Assembly (NCBI GenBank): GCA_034112445.1
Contig: JAWUVI010000017.1
Location: 67,252 to 131,251 of the forward strand
Reading direction: 5' to 3'
Length of the DNA stretch: 64,000 nucleotides
DNA from: Pelagadaptatus sp034112445
GTDB taxonomy: Bacteria; Pseudomonadota; Gammaproteobacteria; Pseudomonadales; Cellvibrionaceae
This document shows positions 1 through 8,491 of the stretch, one piece after another. The notes beneath the pieces were generated by a model that had not been told where the DNA came from, did no database searches, and saw only the letters and a program-made list of their open reading frames with translations. Each line of letters opens with the position of its first letter. Position 1 is the stretch's first letter. Position numbers and translations under genes: made by a program.

Positions 1-158
1 ATTTATCCAATCAAGAAATTGCAGGGCTTTATGAGACTGCTGGTTTGACTCCGCCACGACCTAAAAAAGTATCGAAGCAAGACGCGCTCAATGAGCAGAG
101 GCACCAAAAGAAATTGCGTGCGGGTCAAGGGCGTCGAGTCAAAAAAACGAAACGATAA
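1..158 (+). CDS. 3' end of an unidentified protein with a basic tail
   Basis: An open frame (codons starting at position 3) enters from the left edge and ends at the TAA at 156-158. The visible 51 residues have a short Leu/Glu-rich stretch, a Pro-rich turn (TPPRPKK) and a strongly basic Lys/Arg C-terminus (RRVKKTKR). Such basic tails occur on RNA-binding enzymes such as RsuA/RluB-type pseudouridine synthases, but nothing here proves that. It converges with the diguanylate cyclase gene, whose stop is at 161. Confidence 0.5.
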   Translation, partial: LSNQEIAGLYETAGLTPPRPKKVSKQDALNEQRHQKKLRAGQGRRVKKTKR

Positions 159-160
159 TT

Positions 161-1090
161 TTAGTCGTTTGCGCTAGTAATTGATTCTATTTCTACTCTG
201 TTTCTTCCATTGTGTTTGGCGTTGTAAAGCGCCTTATCGGCTCTATCAAACAGCTCATTCTGGGTGTCACTTGCTGTCAAAGCACTAACGCCAATACTTA
301 CACTGGTGGTAACAGTGTTATTTGGGGTGTTAATTTTTAGTTTTTCTATGAAAAACCTTACCCGCTCTGCAATTATTTGCGCACCTTCAATATCGGTTTT
401 ATTTAATATCACTAGGAATTCTTCGCCGCCATAACGGAACGTCATATCGGTTTGGCGGGTTGCAATACCAATCGCGTGAGCAACTTTAGCAATGACGCTG
501 TCGCCAATACTGTGGCCGTGAGCATCATTAATACGTTTGAAAAAATCAATATCAATAACCATAAGGGATAAAGGCTGCTGATACCGCTGTGCTAATGAAA
601 TTTCACGGCTTAAGGTGTTGTCCAGTCCCGCTCTGTTACCTACTCCGGTTAAAGGATCGTGAAGGGCACTTTGCAACGCTGTTTTATAATGAACCGCATT
701 ACGTAAAGGAAAGATCAAGGCGCCAATAAGGCCCTCAATAATTTCTAATTCAGATTCGGCAAACTTACGAGTACGCGAGAATATTAATTCGCCCAACTCT
801 TCTTGCTGTAAGTTAAGGCGGTAGTCCACATGGTGTGGGCTAGGGCTACCTTGCAGAAGCTCGTGTTTAAAGGCATCGTTTTTATATTGCATACCGCGCA
901 CAGGAACAATGGATTGCAATTGCTCAAAGAAAATCTCAAGTATTCGATTCATGTCGAGTGTTGTTTGCAAAGCCTGAATCAAATACAGCCGAGTGTCAGT
1001 GCTGTCACTTGATTTTTGTGGGGTGTGCAAGCGAACGGTATTAGTTTTTACATTAATAGCATTACTGTGTGTGCGAACCGAGGTAGCCAT
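161..1090 (-). CDS. GGDEF diguanylate cyclase, soluble
   Basis: A 309-residue protein predicted to make cyclic di-GMP from two GTP. The C-terminal half is a GGDEF domain: DPLTGVGNRAGL opens it, and the active-site loop reads RYGGEEF. An RxxD inhibitory site (RQTD) lies five residues before GGEEF, so product feedback inhibition is expected. No transmembrane segment is visible. Residues about 30-140 look like a GAF-like sensory region ending in a helical linker. ATG start at 1090 with a weak AGGATT upstream. It stands alone on the minus strand, downstream of cpxA but 296 bp away, so it is probably transcribed separately. Confidence 0.9.
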   Translation of the reverse strand: MATSVRTHSNAINVKTNTVRLHTPQKSSDSTDTRLYLIQALQTTLDMNRILEIFFEQLQSIVPVRGMQYKNDAFKHELLQGSPSPHHVDYRLNLQQEELGELIFSRTRKFAESELEIIEGLIGALIFPLRNAVHYKTALQSALHDPLTGVGNRAGLDNTLSREISLAQRYQQPLSLMVIDIDFFKRINDAHGHSIGDSVIAKVAHAIGIATRQTDMTFRYGGEEFLVILNKTDIEGAQIIAERVRFFIEKLKINTPNNTVTTSVSIGVSALTASDTQNELFDRADKALYNAKHNGRNRVEIESITSAND

Positions 1091-1293
1091 AATCTAATCC
1101 TGAATCGTTTCTAAGCTGGGTAACTGTTTTGTTTCAGCGTTATCGTTTCATCTGATTAAGCTAAATGCGTGCCAGCTTTTAAATATTATTTTAATTCTAT
1201 TTAAAACAATGACTTACGGCTAATTTAAAGGGGCGAATAAATGGCTGTGACAATTTACTGGCATTAGGTGATGTCTTTTTATGGAAGGATGTT

Positions 1294-1319
1294 GCCGCTG
1301 CCAATTAGTTGGCGGCAGC
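1294..1319. terminator. GC-rich hairpin between cpxA and the cyclase gene
   Basis: Arms 1294-1304 and 1309-1319 pair over 11 positions (one mismatch, one G-U) around a TTAG loop, followed by TTTT on the plus strand. It is the only clear structure in the 296-bp gap 1091-1386. On the minus strand, where the neighbouring genes read, there is no T run after it, so its role as the cpxRA terminator is uncertain. Confidence 0.3.
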
Positions 1320-1386
1320 TTTTGTCGGCTACTTTTAGGGAGTGAATAGCATGTTTTTAGAGCTAAACAGAGTGTTTATGAGAACT

Positions 1387-2808
1387 TTACTGAAGGGCGT
1401 CCGCGACGGGCAGAGTCACTATAATAGCTAAACCTTTTTGCGCACTTGGTTGAGTTGCTGATGGTGGAAAATCGTGGCCGTTTTGAGCGTTAATGTTACC
1501 GCCATGTAGGCGTACTGTTCGTTGTGCTATGGCTAAACCTAAACCATAACCCCCACTTTGGCGATCACGAGCTTCACAGGTTCTAAAGAAAGGCTCAAAG
1601 ATGTCCTTAATATGCTTTTCTTCAACGCCGGGTCCTTGATCTTTAATGGTGATCTGGTACTGCTTGTTGTCCACTTGTATTAATTTTATATCGATGGTCG
1701 TGTCTGAAAACGTGTAATGAATGGCATTGCGGATAATATTATCAAAAACACTGACTAAGGTAAGACCTCGGCTCTCTACTAAAGCTTCATCGGATGTAGG
1801 ATGAAAGCGAAAGTGGATGTTTTTGGTTTTGGCCTCAGCCTCGAAATTATCGAGTAAGGTCACCAGCAATGAATTTAATTCAATGGTGTCGGTTAACTGC
1901 CAGGGTTCGTTGTCATTGGTCGGCAGAGATAAAATATTGGAAATAACATCATTGAGGTAATCAGCCGCGTGTTTGATTTTTTCTAATTCATCATTGATGT
2001 TATTCGATGCTTTCTGTTGGGCGATAGCTAATGCTACTTGCAATCGAGCAAGGGGAGAGCGTAATTCATGTGATACATCTTTAATGAGCCGCTGCTGCTC
2101 AAGCATGGACTTTTGCAGGTTGGCAGCCATGTAGTCAAAAGAGGTGGCTAGTTGATGAAGTTCACTGTGGTGAGTGGTGACTTGGTCTGCAACCCGCACA
2201 TTCCAATCGCCTTTTGCTAGGCGTAATGTGGCGTTGTTAAGGGTTGTAAATTCTCGGGTAAGAAAACGCGACAATAAAAAACACGCGGCACCACTGAACA
2301 CGATACAGGCGATTAAAAACCCCCATAAATTATAAAAAAAGAGCTTCCAGCCAAAAACTTTATTGTGGGGAGGGAAGGTAATGAGTCGTACATTTGTACC
2401 ATCGGACAATTGAAAGTAGCGACCGTTATAAAAATAACGATGGTCTTTGCTTTGATAGAGAGGGTTTGCTTCTGATAGTTTATCTATATGACGTTGTAGG
2501 CTTTTTGGGATAGGACGCAAAAGTATGTCTACGCCAGTGTCATCAACCATATAAAAGTATTGTGATACCCATTGAGGCAGCTCTTGGATTCCCTGCTTAA
2601 CCTCATCGAACGTGTGGTTTACCGCATCACTGACTATCTCTCTAGACAGGCGTGCCCCGGGACCTTCCGTGAACTCTTCGTGTTGTGAGGTAAAATGTTT
2701 GTCTGCGCCAAGGTTGAACCAGTGGATAATAAGACTTGAGCCTAACAGCGCTAGAATAGTAACCACCCAAAAAGACAAAAATATTCTTATATAAATACGG
2801 CTCATCAT
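1387..2808 (-). CDS. cpxA: CpxA-like envelope-stress sensor histidine kinase
   Basis: A 473-residue inner-membrane kinase. It has a transmembrane helix at about 9-30, a periplasmic domain to about 160, a second helix at about 162-183, HAMP, then HisKA with the H-box HELRSPLARLQ (near residue 247). The ATPase domain has an N-box NIIRNAIHYT, a G1 box DQGPGV, an F-box-like EPFFR and a G2 box GYGLGLAI. The H-box and its surroundings closely resemble E. coli CpxA. It lies 30 bp after cpxR, so the two form one regulator-kinase operon. No cpxP-like gene is visible nearby. Family knowledge: CpxA phosphorylates CpxR when envelope proteins misfold; the signal in this organism is inferred. Confidence 0.88.
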   Translation of the reverse strand: MMSRIYIRIFLSFWVVTILALLGSSLIIHWFNLGADKHFTSQHEEFTEGPGARLSREIVSDAVNHTFDEVKQGIQELPQWVSQYFYMVDDTGVDILLRPIPKSLQRHIDKLSEANPLYQSKDHRYFYNGRYFQLSDGTNVRLITFPPHNKVFGWKLFFYNLWGFLIACIVFSGAACFLLSRFLTREFTTLNNATLRLAKGDWNVRVADQVTTHHSELHQLATSFDYMAANLQKSMLEQQRLIKDVSHELRSPLARLQVALAIAQQKASNNINDELEKIKHAADYLNDVISNILSLPTNDNEPWQLTDTIELNSLLVTLLDNFEAEAKTKNIHFRFHPTSDEALVESRGLTLVSVFDNIIRNAIHYTFSDTTIDIKLIQVDNKQYQITIKDQGPGVEEKHIKDIFEPFFRTCEARDRQSGGYGLGLAIAQRTVRLHGGNINAQNGHDFPPSATQPSAQKGLAIIVTLPVADALQ

Positions 2809-2838
2809 AATAATAATTACTTTCTAGGGTGATCGACT

Positions 2839-3522
2839 TCAGCGTCGAGTTAGCATGTAACCTGCGCCGCGGATATTAATGATCAAATCTTTGTTTGCTC
2901 CTTCAGAGGATAACTTCTTCCTGATATTACTTACGTGTACATCAATACTGCGATCATAAGGTGTTAGTTGGCGGTTAAGAGCTTGCTCCGTTAAAGCTTC
3001 TTTACTGATAACCTCGCCAGCTGAGCGCATCAACAACTCTAAGACGGTAAATTCGGCTCCGGTTAGGGTGATGGCCGTTTGTTGAAACGTAATCGAATGA
3101 CTGCGGATGCTTAAAAAGAGTTCATCAACATGAAGCTCATCATCTTGTTTAACTGGGTTGGTATCACTTCGCCTTAATATGGCGTTAATGCGAGCCATAA
3201 GCTCTCTGGGGTTGCAGGGTTTTGGCAGGTAATCATCGGCACCCATTTCTAGACCAACGATACGGTCAACAGTCTCGCCTTTAGCGGTTAACATAATGAT
3301 GGGAGTGTTTTGGGTCGTACGAATTTTGCGCAGGGTATCAAGACCATTTAAGACAGGCATCATAACGTCGAGAACAATCACGTCATATGTGTTTATCGCT
3401 ATATAATCGAGACCTTGTTGACCATTGTGAGCTAAGGTGACCTCGAAACCTTCATTTTGAAGGTATTCCTTGAGTAGTGCACAAAGCTCGGTGTCGTCAT
3501 CGACTAGCAGTAATTTATTCAT
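2839..3522 (-). CDS. cpxR: CpxR-like OmpR-family response regulator
   Basis: A 227-residue regulator. The receiver domain has an acidic pair in LLVDDD, the phospho-acceptor Asp in VLDVMMP, the Thr of MLTAKG and Lys in YLPKP. A winged-helix domain follows (LTGAEFTVLELL, then LTPYDRSIDVHVSNIRKKL). The last motif is nearly that of E. coli CpxR and supports the symbol. Start ATG at 3522. First gene of the pair with cpxA. The 190-bp gap to the divergent flavodoxin gene should hold both promoters. I saw one GTAAA half-site there but not a full GTAAA-N5-GTAAA CpxR box. Confidence 0.9.
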   Translation of the reverse strand: MNKLLLVDDDTELCALLKEYLQNEGFEVTLAHNGQQGLDYIAINTYDVIVLDVMMPVLNGLDTLRKIRTTQNTPIIMLTAKGETVDRIVGLEMGADDYLPKPCNPRELMARINAILRRSDTNPVKQDDELHVDELFLSIRSHSITFQQTAITLTGAEFTVLELLMRSAGEVISKEALTEQALNRQLTPYDRSIDVHVSNIRKKLSSEGANKDLIINIRGAGYMLTRR

Positions 3523-3709
3523 ATTATGATTGCCTCAAAACTGTTTATGCAGACTACTGGTATGTGCGTCGGCTGTCATGGGTATAAGCCTATCTTTTAC
3601 CCATCTTAACAATCATAAAAGTAGATAAGGTTAATATGTTAATCTGTGTTGCCTAAATTTCTAATTATTGGGAAAATTACATTTTACTTGATTGACCCTA
3701 GAGGTATTT

Positions 3710-4252
3710 GTGGCAGTTATTGGTTTATTTTTTGGAAGTGATGACGGTAATACAGAGCATATTAGTCAGCGTATACAACTACGTCTTGGCGAAAATACCG
3801 TCGATATTCATGATGTGGCGGATGTTACCCAGTTAGAATTTTCCGACTATGAGTATATTGTATTGGGTATACCCACTTGGGACTTTGGCCAGATTCAATC
3901 GGATTGGGAAGAGTTTTGGGAGGATATCAGCGACGTAGACTTCTCTGGTAAACAAGTTGCCCTTTTTGGTTTGGGGGATCAGTTTGGCTATGGCGACTAT
4001 TTCTTAGACGCGATGGGCTTATTGCATGATGTTATTGTTGCTAAGGGCGCTATTATTCGGGGCTATTGGTCAGTAGAGGGCTATGAATTTGATGCTTCAA
4101 AAGCTTTAACTAAGGACGGCAGTCTGTTTGTCGGCTTAGCCATAGATGAAGATCAACAAGAAGATTTGACCTCTGAGCGTTTGAACCGGTGGTGTACGCA
4201 AATCGTTGATGAGTTTGGCTTAGAGTTACCGGTTACTCACCTTAACGATTAG
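3710..4252 (+). CDS. fldB: long-chain flavodoxin, FldB type
   Basis: A 180-residue FMN-binding electron carrier. The phosphate loop is FFGSDDGNTEH; the FMN-contact loops read GIPTWDFGQ and GLGDQFGYGDYFLDAMG, followed by GYEFDASKAL and VGLAIDEDQQ. The TWDFG and LHD features match FldB rather than FldA. The frame is open from a TTG at 3692, but the GTG at 3710 has GAGG at 3701-3704 at good spacing and begins exactly at the family N-terminus (AVIGLFFGS), so I chose it. It runs convergently into cmoB with a 4-bp overlap of the 3' ends. Confidence 0.88.
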   Translation: MAVIGLFFGSDDGNTEHISQRIQLRLGENTVDIHDVADVTQLEFSDYEYIVLGIPTWDFGQIQSDWEEFWEDISDVDFSGKQVALFGLGDQFGYGDYFLDAMGLLHDVIVAKGAIIRGYWSVEGYEFDASKALTKDGSLFVGLAIDEDQQEDLTSERLNRWCTQIVDEFGLELPVTHLND

Positions 4253-5217
4253 GTGTTGGCTACAATAACGGCTCTCATTGGTGCCGGGTGACCCTCAGCC
4301 GTTAAGGTGGAATCATTGGGGTCTAGGAATTCAGCCAGTGAATGAAACGTCATCCACTCTGTAGCGCGTTGCTCCTCGGTTGTCGTCGTGCCTAAATCGA
4401 CAACCTTTATATTCTTATAACCACATTTCTTCATCCACGATACCAAAGTTTCACAACTGGGCAGGAACCAGACGTTATTCATCTTGGCATAGCGGCCTTC
4501 TGGCACAAGAGTACAGCCGAGTTCACCGGCAATAACCAACGTTTCTAATACCAGTTGCCCGCCGGGCTTGAGAGTGGCTTTTAATTCTCGAAGATGATCC
4601 ATCGGGGAGCGTCGATGGTATAAAACCCCCATCGAGAAAGTCGTGTCAAAGGCCTGTAAGTTGTCCGGTAGGTCTTCTATTCCTAAAGGCAATACATCAA
4701 CCGCAGCCTCACCGATAAAATGCTTCAGCATCCTAAACTGAACAATAAAGCGTGGAGACGGATCAATGCCAATAACTCTTTTCGCGCCGGCACCGAGCAT
4801 GCGCCAGCAGTGATAGCCATTGCCACAACCGACATCAAGAATCGTTCTGTCGGTGAGGTCATCTATGTGCGGTAAGACCCTGTCCCACTTCCAGTCTGAG
4901 CGCCATTCAGTATCTATGTGAATGTCGTGAATGGTGTAGGGGCCTTTGCGCCAAGGGATAAGTGCGCGAAGGCTTGCATCTATCTGCTGCTGATCTTCTG
5001 TTGATATGGGGGTGAGCGAAGACAAGCTGACTTCCTTACTTAGCTCGACAGTATCGGTAGATACTTCAGGTAAGTTCTCTAGCGCCTCTAGCCAACCAGC
5101 TAAATCTCCGTAGCGCTCGGTATTAAAGTTAGCCGCTAGTTGCTGTGGCAAAATTTTTATCCAGTCCTCTAGCTCGGTGTCTTTTATGCTGAGTAAGAAA
5201 TTATCAAAATCAATCAT
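4249..5217 (-). CDS. cmoB: tRNA U34 carboxymethyltransferase CmoB
   Basis: A 322-residue protein, the normal CmoB length. CmoB transfers the carboxymethyl group of carboxy-SAM to 5-hydroxyuridine at the wobble position of certain tRNAs, giving cmo5U. The N-terminal region is helical with WRKGPY and HIDTEWRSDWKWDR, and the Rossmann methyltransferase core starts at DVGCGNGYHCWRM and contains GVLYHRRSP, all typical of CmoB. It lies 16 bp after cmoA, so cmoA-cmoB form a two-gene operon, as in many gammaproteobacteria. Confidence 0.95.
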   Translation of the reverse strand: MIDFDNFLLSIKDTELEDWIKILPQQLAANFNTERYGDLAGWLEALENLPEVSTDTVELSKEVSLSSLTPISTEDQQQIDASLRALIPWRKGPYTIHDIHIDTEWRSDWKWDRVLPHIDDLTDRTILDVGCGNGYHCWRMLGAGAKRVIGIDPSPRFIVQFRMLKHFIGEAAVDVLPLGIEDLPDNLQAFDTTFSMGVLYHRRSPMDHLRELKATLKPGGQLVLETLVIAGELGCTLVPEGRYAKMNNVWFLPSCETLVSWMKKCGYKNIKVVDLGTTTTEEQRATEWMTFHSLAEFLDPNDSTLTAEGHPAPMRAVIVANT

Positions 5218-5233
5218 TAAATCGGCGGGCCTA

Positions 5234-5971
5234 TTATTTGATGGCTATTAAAGAGGCGAAATTAAAGCATTGAAACCATACGTCGGAGCTTTTAAAGCCT
5301 GCGTTATGAAGCCGGCTTTTATGAGTATCTATGTTCTCTGGAATTAAGACGTTCTCAATTGCGGTTCGTTTTTGAGCAACTTCCAATTCACTGTAACCGT
5401 TCGCACGTTTGAAATTATGGTGCAGATCAATCATTAAGTTATCGTGTTGTGAATCACCAAAATCAATTTTCTCAGACAATATCAATACACCGCCCACATT
5501 AAGACCGTCGTATATTTTTTGGATGATGGCGTGGCGCTTTACTGGGGCAATAAACTGCAGCGTGAAATTCAATACCACCATGGATGCATTGGTAATATCA
5601 ACTTCTTCAAGATTGGCGCAGTGTAGGGTCACATCAACTTCGCCACTGTCGGCGGCAATAATAGCTTGGCATTGATTTATCATGGCTTCTGAATTATCAA
5701 CAGAAATGATTTCACAATCAGCGGCTGTTATACGGTGCCGCATAGCTAAAGTTGCGGCACCTAACGAGCAGCCTAAATCGTAGCTTCGGGTTCCACTTTT
5801 GACATACCTCTCGGATAAGTTACCAATCATGCTAATGATGGTCGCATAGCCAGGAACCGAACGTTTGATCATATCCGGGAAGACTTCAACAACTTTCTTA
5901 TCGAACGCAAAGCCAGCTACAGACTGTAATGGATTGGCGAACAGATCATCGTGACCGTTAGATTCACTCAT
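5234..5971 (-). CDS. cmoA: carboxy-SAM synthase CmoA
   Basis: CmoA makes carboxy-S-adenosylmethionine from SAM and prephenate. Motifs: FDKKVVEVFPDMIKRSVPGY (the family signature), the SAM-binding DLGCSLGAATLA, and NFTLQFI. The frame opens at a TTG at 5980, but the ATG at 5971 gives the usual N-terminus (MSESNGHDDLF) and is preferred; no strong ribosome binding site separates them. About 245 residues, normal length. Divergent from the REC-TPR gene. Confidence 0.95.
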   Translation of the reverse strand: MSESNGHDDLFANPLQSVAGFAFDKKVVEVFPDMIKRSVPGYATIISMIGNLSERYVKSGTRSYDLGCSLGAATLAMRHRITAADCEIISVDNSEAMINQCQAIIAADSGEVDVTLHCANLEEVDITNASMVVLNFTLQFIAPVKRHAIIQKIYDGLNVGGVLILSEKIDFGDSQHDNLMIDLHHNFKRANGYSELEVAQKRTAIENVLIPENIDTHKSRLHNAGFKSSDVWFQCFNFASLIAIK

Positions 5972-6112
5972 GGATAGCAACTTTTATTCATAGATAGTAA
6001 CTTTTAAAACCCAGGGAGTGGGTTAAAACGTGAGGGTGATTTTATCGTTGCTAAAGACGAGTAACAAGTCATGGTCTATTATCGAGTGAGAATAATTTTA
6101 GAGCTTCTAGTT

Positions 6113-7747
6113 ATGGCATTTCATGGGTATGGCAATATTAAGGCATTGATTGTTGATGACTTTAATAACTTTCGAATGACAGTTGGTAAAATGTTAGACG
6201 AGTTTGGCTGCAAGGAAGTTGACAGTGCTGTTAACGGTGAGGTCGCCTTAAAGCATTGCAGAGAAAAATCATATGATCTTGTCTTGTGTGATTATAATTT
6301 AGGTTCAGGTAAAAATGGCCAGCAAGTATTGGAAGAAATGCGCCATAAAAAACTATTGAATAAAGAAAGTTTATTTTTAATGGTTTCGGCTGAATCGAGC
6401 ATGACCATTGTCCTTTCCGCATACGATTATGCTCCAGATGCTTACCTAACAAAGCCTATAACCGGTAAAACACTGCAAAAGCGGTTAGATAGGTTGCTGG
6501 CTCAACGGGAAGAAATGCTTCCGGTTTATCAATGTTTAAATACTGAAAATACGACCGATGCAATAAAAATGTCACAGCAGGCTATTAAGAATAGCAGTAG
6601 GTACAGTTCGTCATATCAAAAGTTATTAGGTGAGCTATTGCTGAAGAATGGCGATTTAGATGCGGCAGAAGCTGTTTATAAACAGGTGCTTGAAGCACGA
6701 CCTCTAGATTGGGCTCAAGTTGGTATGGCTAAAGTTAAGCTCGGCCGAGGAGAGTTCGAAACAGCGATAAAATGGTTAGTTAAAATCATTTCTGATTTCC
6801 CCTACTGTATGGCGGCGTATGATGTTTTGACTGAAGCTTATGAAAAAAGTGGCGATACAGAGTCTATGCAAAAAACGCTTGAAAGTGCTGTACAGGTTTC
6901 ACCAATGTCTATTTTGAGGCAGTCATCATTAGGTGACAGTGCCGCTAAAAATAACGATGCGAGTGTAGCGGCAAGAGCATATAGCCGTTCTGTTCGACTG
7001 GGCAAAAATTCCTGCCACGATGATATTAAAAACCATATACAGCTTGGCCGAGTCAGTGTTGATTTATTTGCTGAGGGTGACTCGAAAGCCGACGATTTGG
7101 CTAAAGAATCTTTAAAAGTATTAGACAGCTTGGCTAAAGACTTTGACTTAGATAAGCGAGTTCAAGTGCAGTCAAAAATGCTTAAGTGTCAGTTGTATTC
7201 AAAACGCGGAGACAAAAAACAAGCGTCGGATTTGTTTGCCGAACTAGCTGATGCGATGGATTTACTCAGTGCCGGCCTAACCATAGAAGCAGAGTTAGAC
7301 TGGGTTAATACCCTTATCACGTTAGATAAAAAAACAGATGCAGATTCATTTTTATCTGATTTAGTGGAAAAATATAAAGATGACCAAGTTGCGCTAGAAC
7401 GTATCGATAAAATGCTCAGTGAGCCAGTGAGTGATGTGAATCGTAAAAAGGTGGCCAAGCTTAATAAAGAAGGCATTGGTTACTACAGCGCTAAGGATTA
7501 TAAGTTATCAGTGGATTGTTTTACTCGCGCTAAACGCTTGTTTCCAAATCATGTTGGTGTCCACTTGAATTTAGTTCAAGCTCTGCTTGCCGAGATGAAA
7601 GAGTTTGGGTGCAATGATGAGTATATGGATGTGAGCTTGTCAGCACTGAAAAAAGTCGAAAGCTTAATTGATGCTCGTCACGATCAATTTAATCGTTTTT
7701 TACAATTAAAAGACATGATAAGAGTTATAGAAAGGGAGAACGGATAA
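6113..7747 (+). CDS. response regulator with REC domain and TPR-like repeats
   Basis: About 544 residues. The N-terminal receiver domain (about 8-130) has DD in LIVDDFNN, the phospho-acceptor Asp60 in LVLCDYNLGSG and the Lys in YLTKPI. The remainder is helical with tetratricopeptide-like repeats, e.g. residues 160-290 (GDLDAAEAVYKQVLEARP) and 445-500 (GYYSAKDYKLSVDCFTRA). There is no DNA-binding or enzymatic output domain, so output is probably by protein contact. The frame is also open from an ATG at 6071; I prefer 6113 because it starts just before the receiver fold, but neither has a strong Shine-Dalgarno. The kinase gene follows 29 bp downstream. Confidence 0.82.
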   Translation: MAFHGYGNIKALIVDDFNNFRMTVGKMLDEFGCKEVDSAVNGEVALKHCREKSYDLVLCDYNLGSGKNGQQVLEEMRHKKLLNKESLFLMVSAESSMTIVLSAYDYAPDAYLTKPITGKTLQKRLDRLLAQREEMLPVYQCLNTENTTDAIKMSQQAIKNSSRYSSSYQKLLGELLLKNGDLDAAEAVYKQVLEARPLDWAQVGMAKVKLGRGEFETAIKWLVKIISDFPYCMAAYDVLTEAYEKSGDTESMQKTLESAVQVSPMSILRQSSLGDSAAKNNDASVAARAYSRSVRLGKNSCHDDIKNHIQLGRVSVDLFAEGDSKADDLAKESLKVLDSLAKDFDLDKRVQVQSKMLKCQLYSKRGDKKQASDLFAELADAMDLLSAGLTIEAELDWVNTLITLDKKTDADSFLSDLVEKYKDDQVALERIDKMLSEPVSDVNRKKVAKLNKEGIGYYSAKDYKLSVDCFTRAKRLFPNHVGVHLNLVQALLAEMKEFGCNDEYMDVSLSALKKVESLIDARHDQFNRFLQLKDMIRVIERENG

Positions 7748-7776
7748 TCTTATGGATTATATAAGTGGGAATGCTC

Positions 7777-8478
7777 ATGAGTGATAAAAACGAAAATAAT
7801 AACGCGGACTTTTCATTGATTTTGGCTTCAAGTGTTCATGATATGAAGAATTCTCTCGGTATGCTGCTGAACTCACTAGAGGATCTGATTCATGAATCTA
7901 CTGAAAAAGATGAGAAGCAAGCTCAACAGTTTGGGATTCTTCAATACGAAGCGTCACGTATCAATACGGAGTTGATTCAGCTGCTGTCTATTTATCGAAT
8001 GCAACATGAGTTGTCTCCCGTTCGCATTGATGAAAATTTTCCAATCGAAATAATAGAAGAGCAACTGGCGCGTAACGATACTTTGTTTGAAATGCGGGGC
8101 TTGTCGGTAACTTTAGATTGTGATGAAGACCTTTGCTGGTATTACGACATAGAACTACTTGGGGGTGTTATCCACAATATTTTAGTGAACGGAGCTCGTT
8201 ACGCCAAAACTAAAATGAAAGTTTCAGCCGCTATAGAAAACGATGAATTGGTGATTTGTATTTCTGACGATGGCAATGGTTACCCCAATTTTATGCTGGG
8301 CTCTTTGCAACAAAGTTATGCTAAATCCGTGAGTTTTAGTGAGGGTAGTACCCACCTTGGATTGTATTTTGCTCAACAGGTTGTTGGCCTTCATACCCGC
8401 AATAAGGTGAAGGGCCGGATTGATTTAAGCAATGGAGGTGACTTAGGTGGCGGGGTGTTTAAGTTGTTTTTACCCTAA
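7777..8478 (+). CDS. small soluble sensor histidine kinase
   Basis: About 233 residues and no membrane segment. A short dimerisation helix carries SSVHDMKNSLGML, whose HDMKN looks like a phospho-acceptor box. The ATPase domain follows, with N-box-like ILVNGARYA, ISDDGNGYP and a G2-like THLGLYFAQQV. Start: ATG at 7777 preceded by AGTGGGA at good spacing (a GTG at 7765 is also in frame). It sits directly after the REC-TPR regulator, so the two probably form a dedicated pair. It has no sensory domain of its own. Confidence 0.8.
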   Translation: MSDKNENNNADFSLILASSVHDMKNSLGMLLNSLEDLIHESTEKDEKQAQQFGILQYEASRINTELIQLLSIYRMQHELSPVRIDENFPIEIIEEQLARNDTLFEMRGLSVTLDCDEDLCWYYDIELLGGVIHNILVNGARYAKTKMKVSAAIENDELVICISDDGNGYPNFMLGSLQQSYAKSVSFSEGSTHLGLYFAQQVVGLHTRNKVKGRIDLSNGGDLGGGVFKLFLP

Positions 8479-8491
8479 AGTACGGTGTGAA

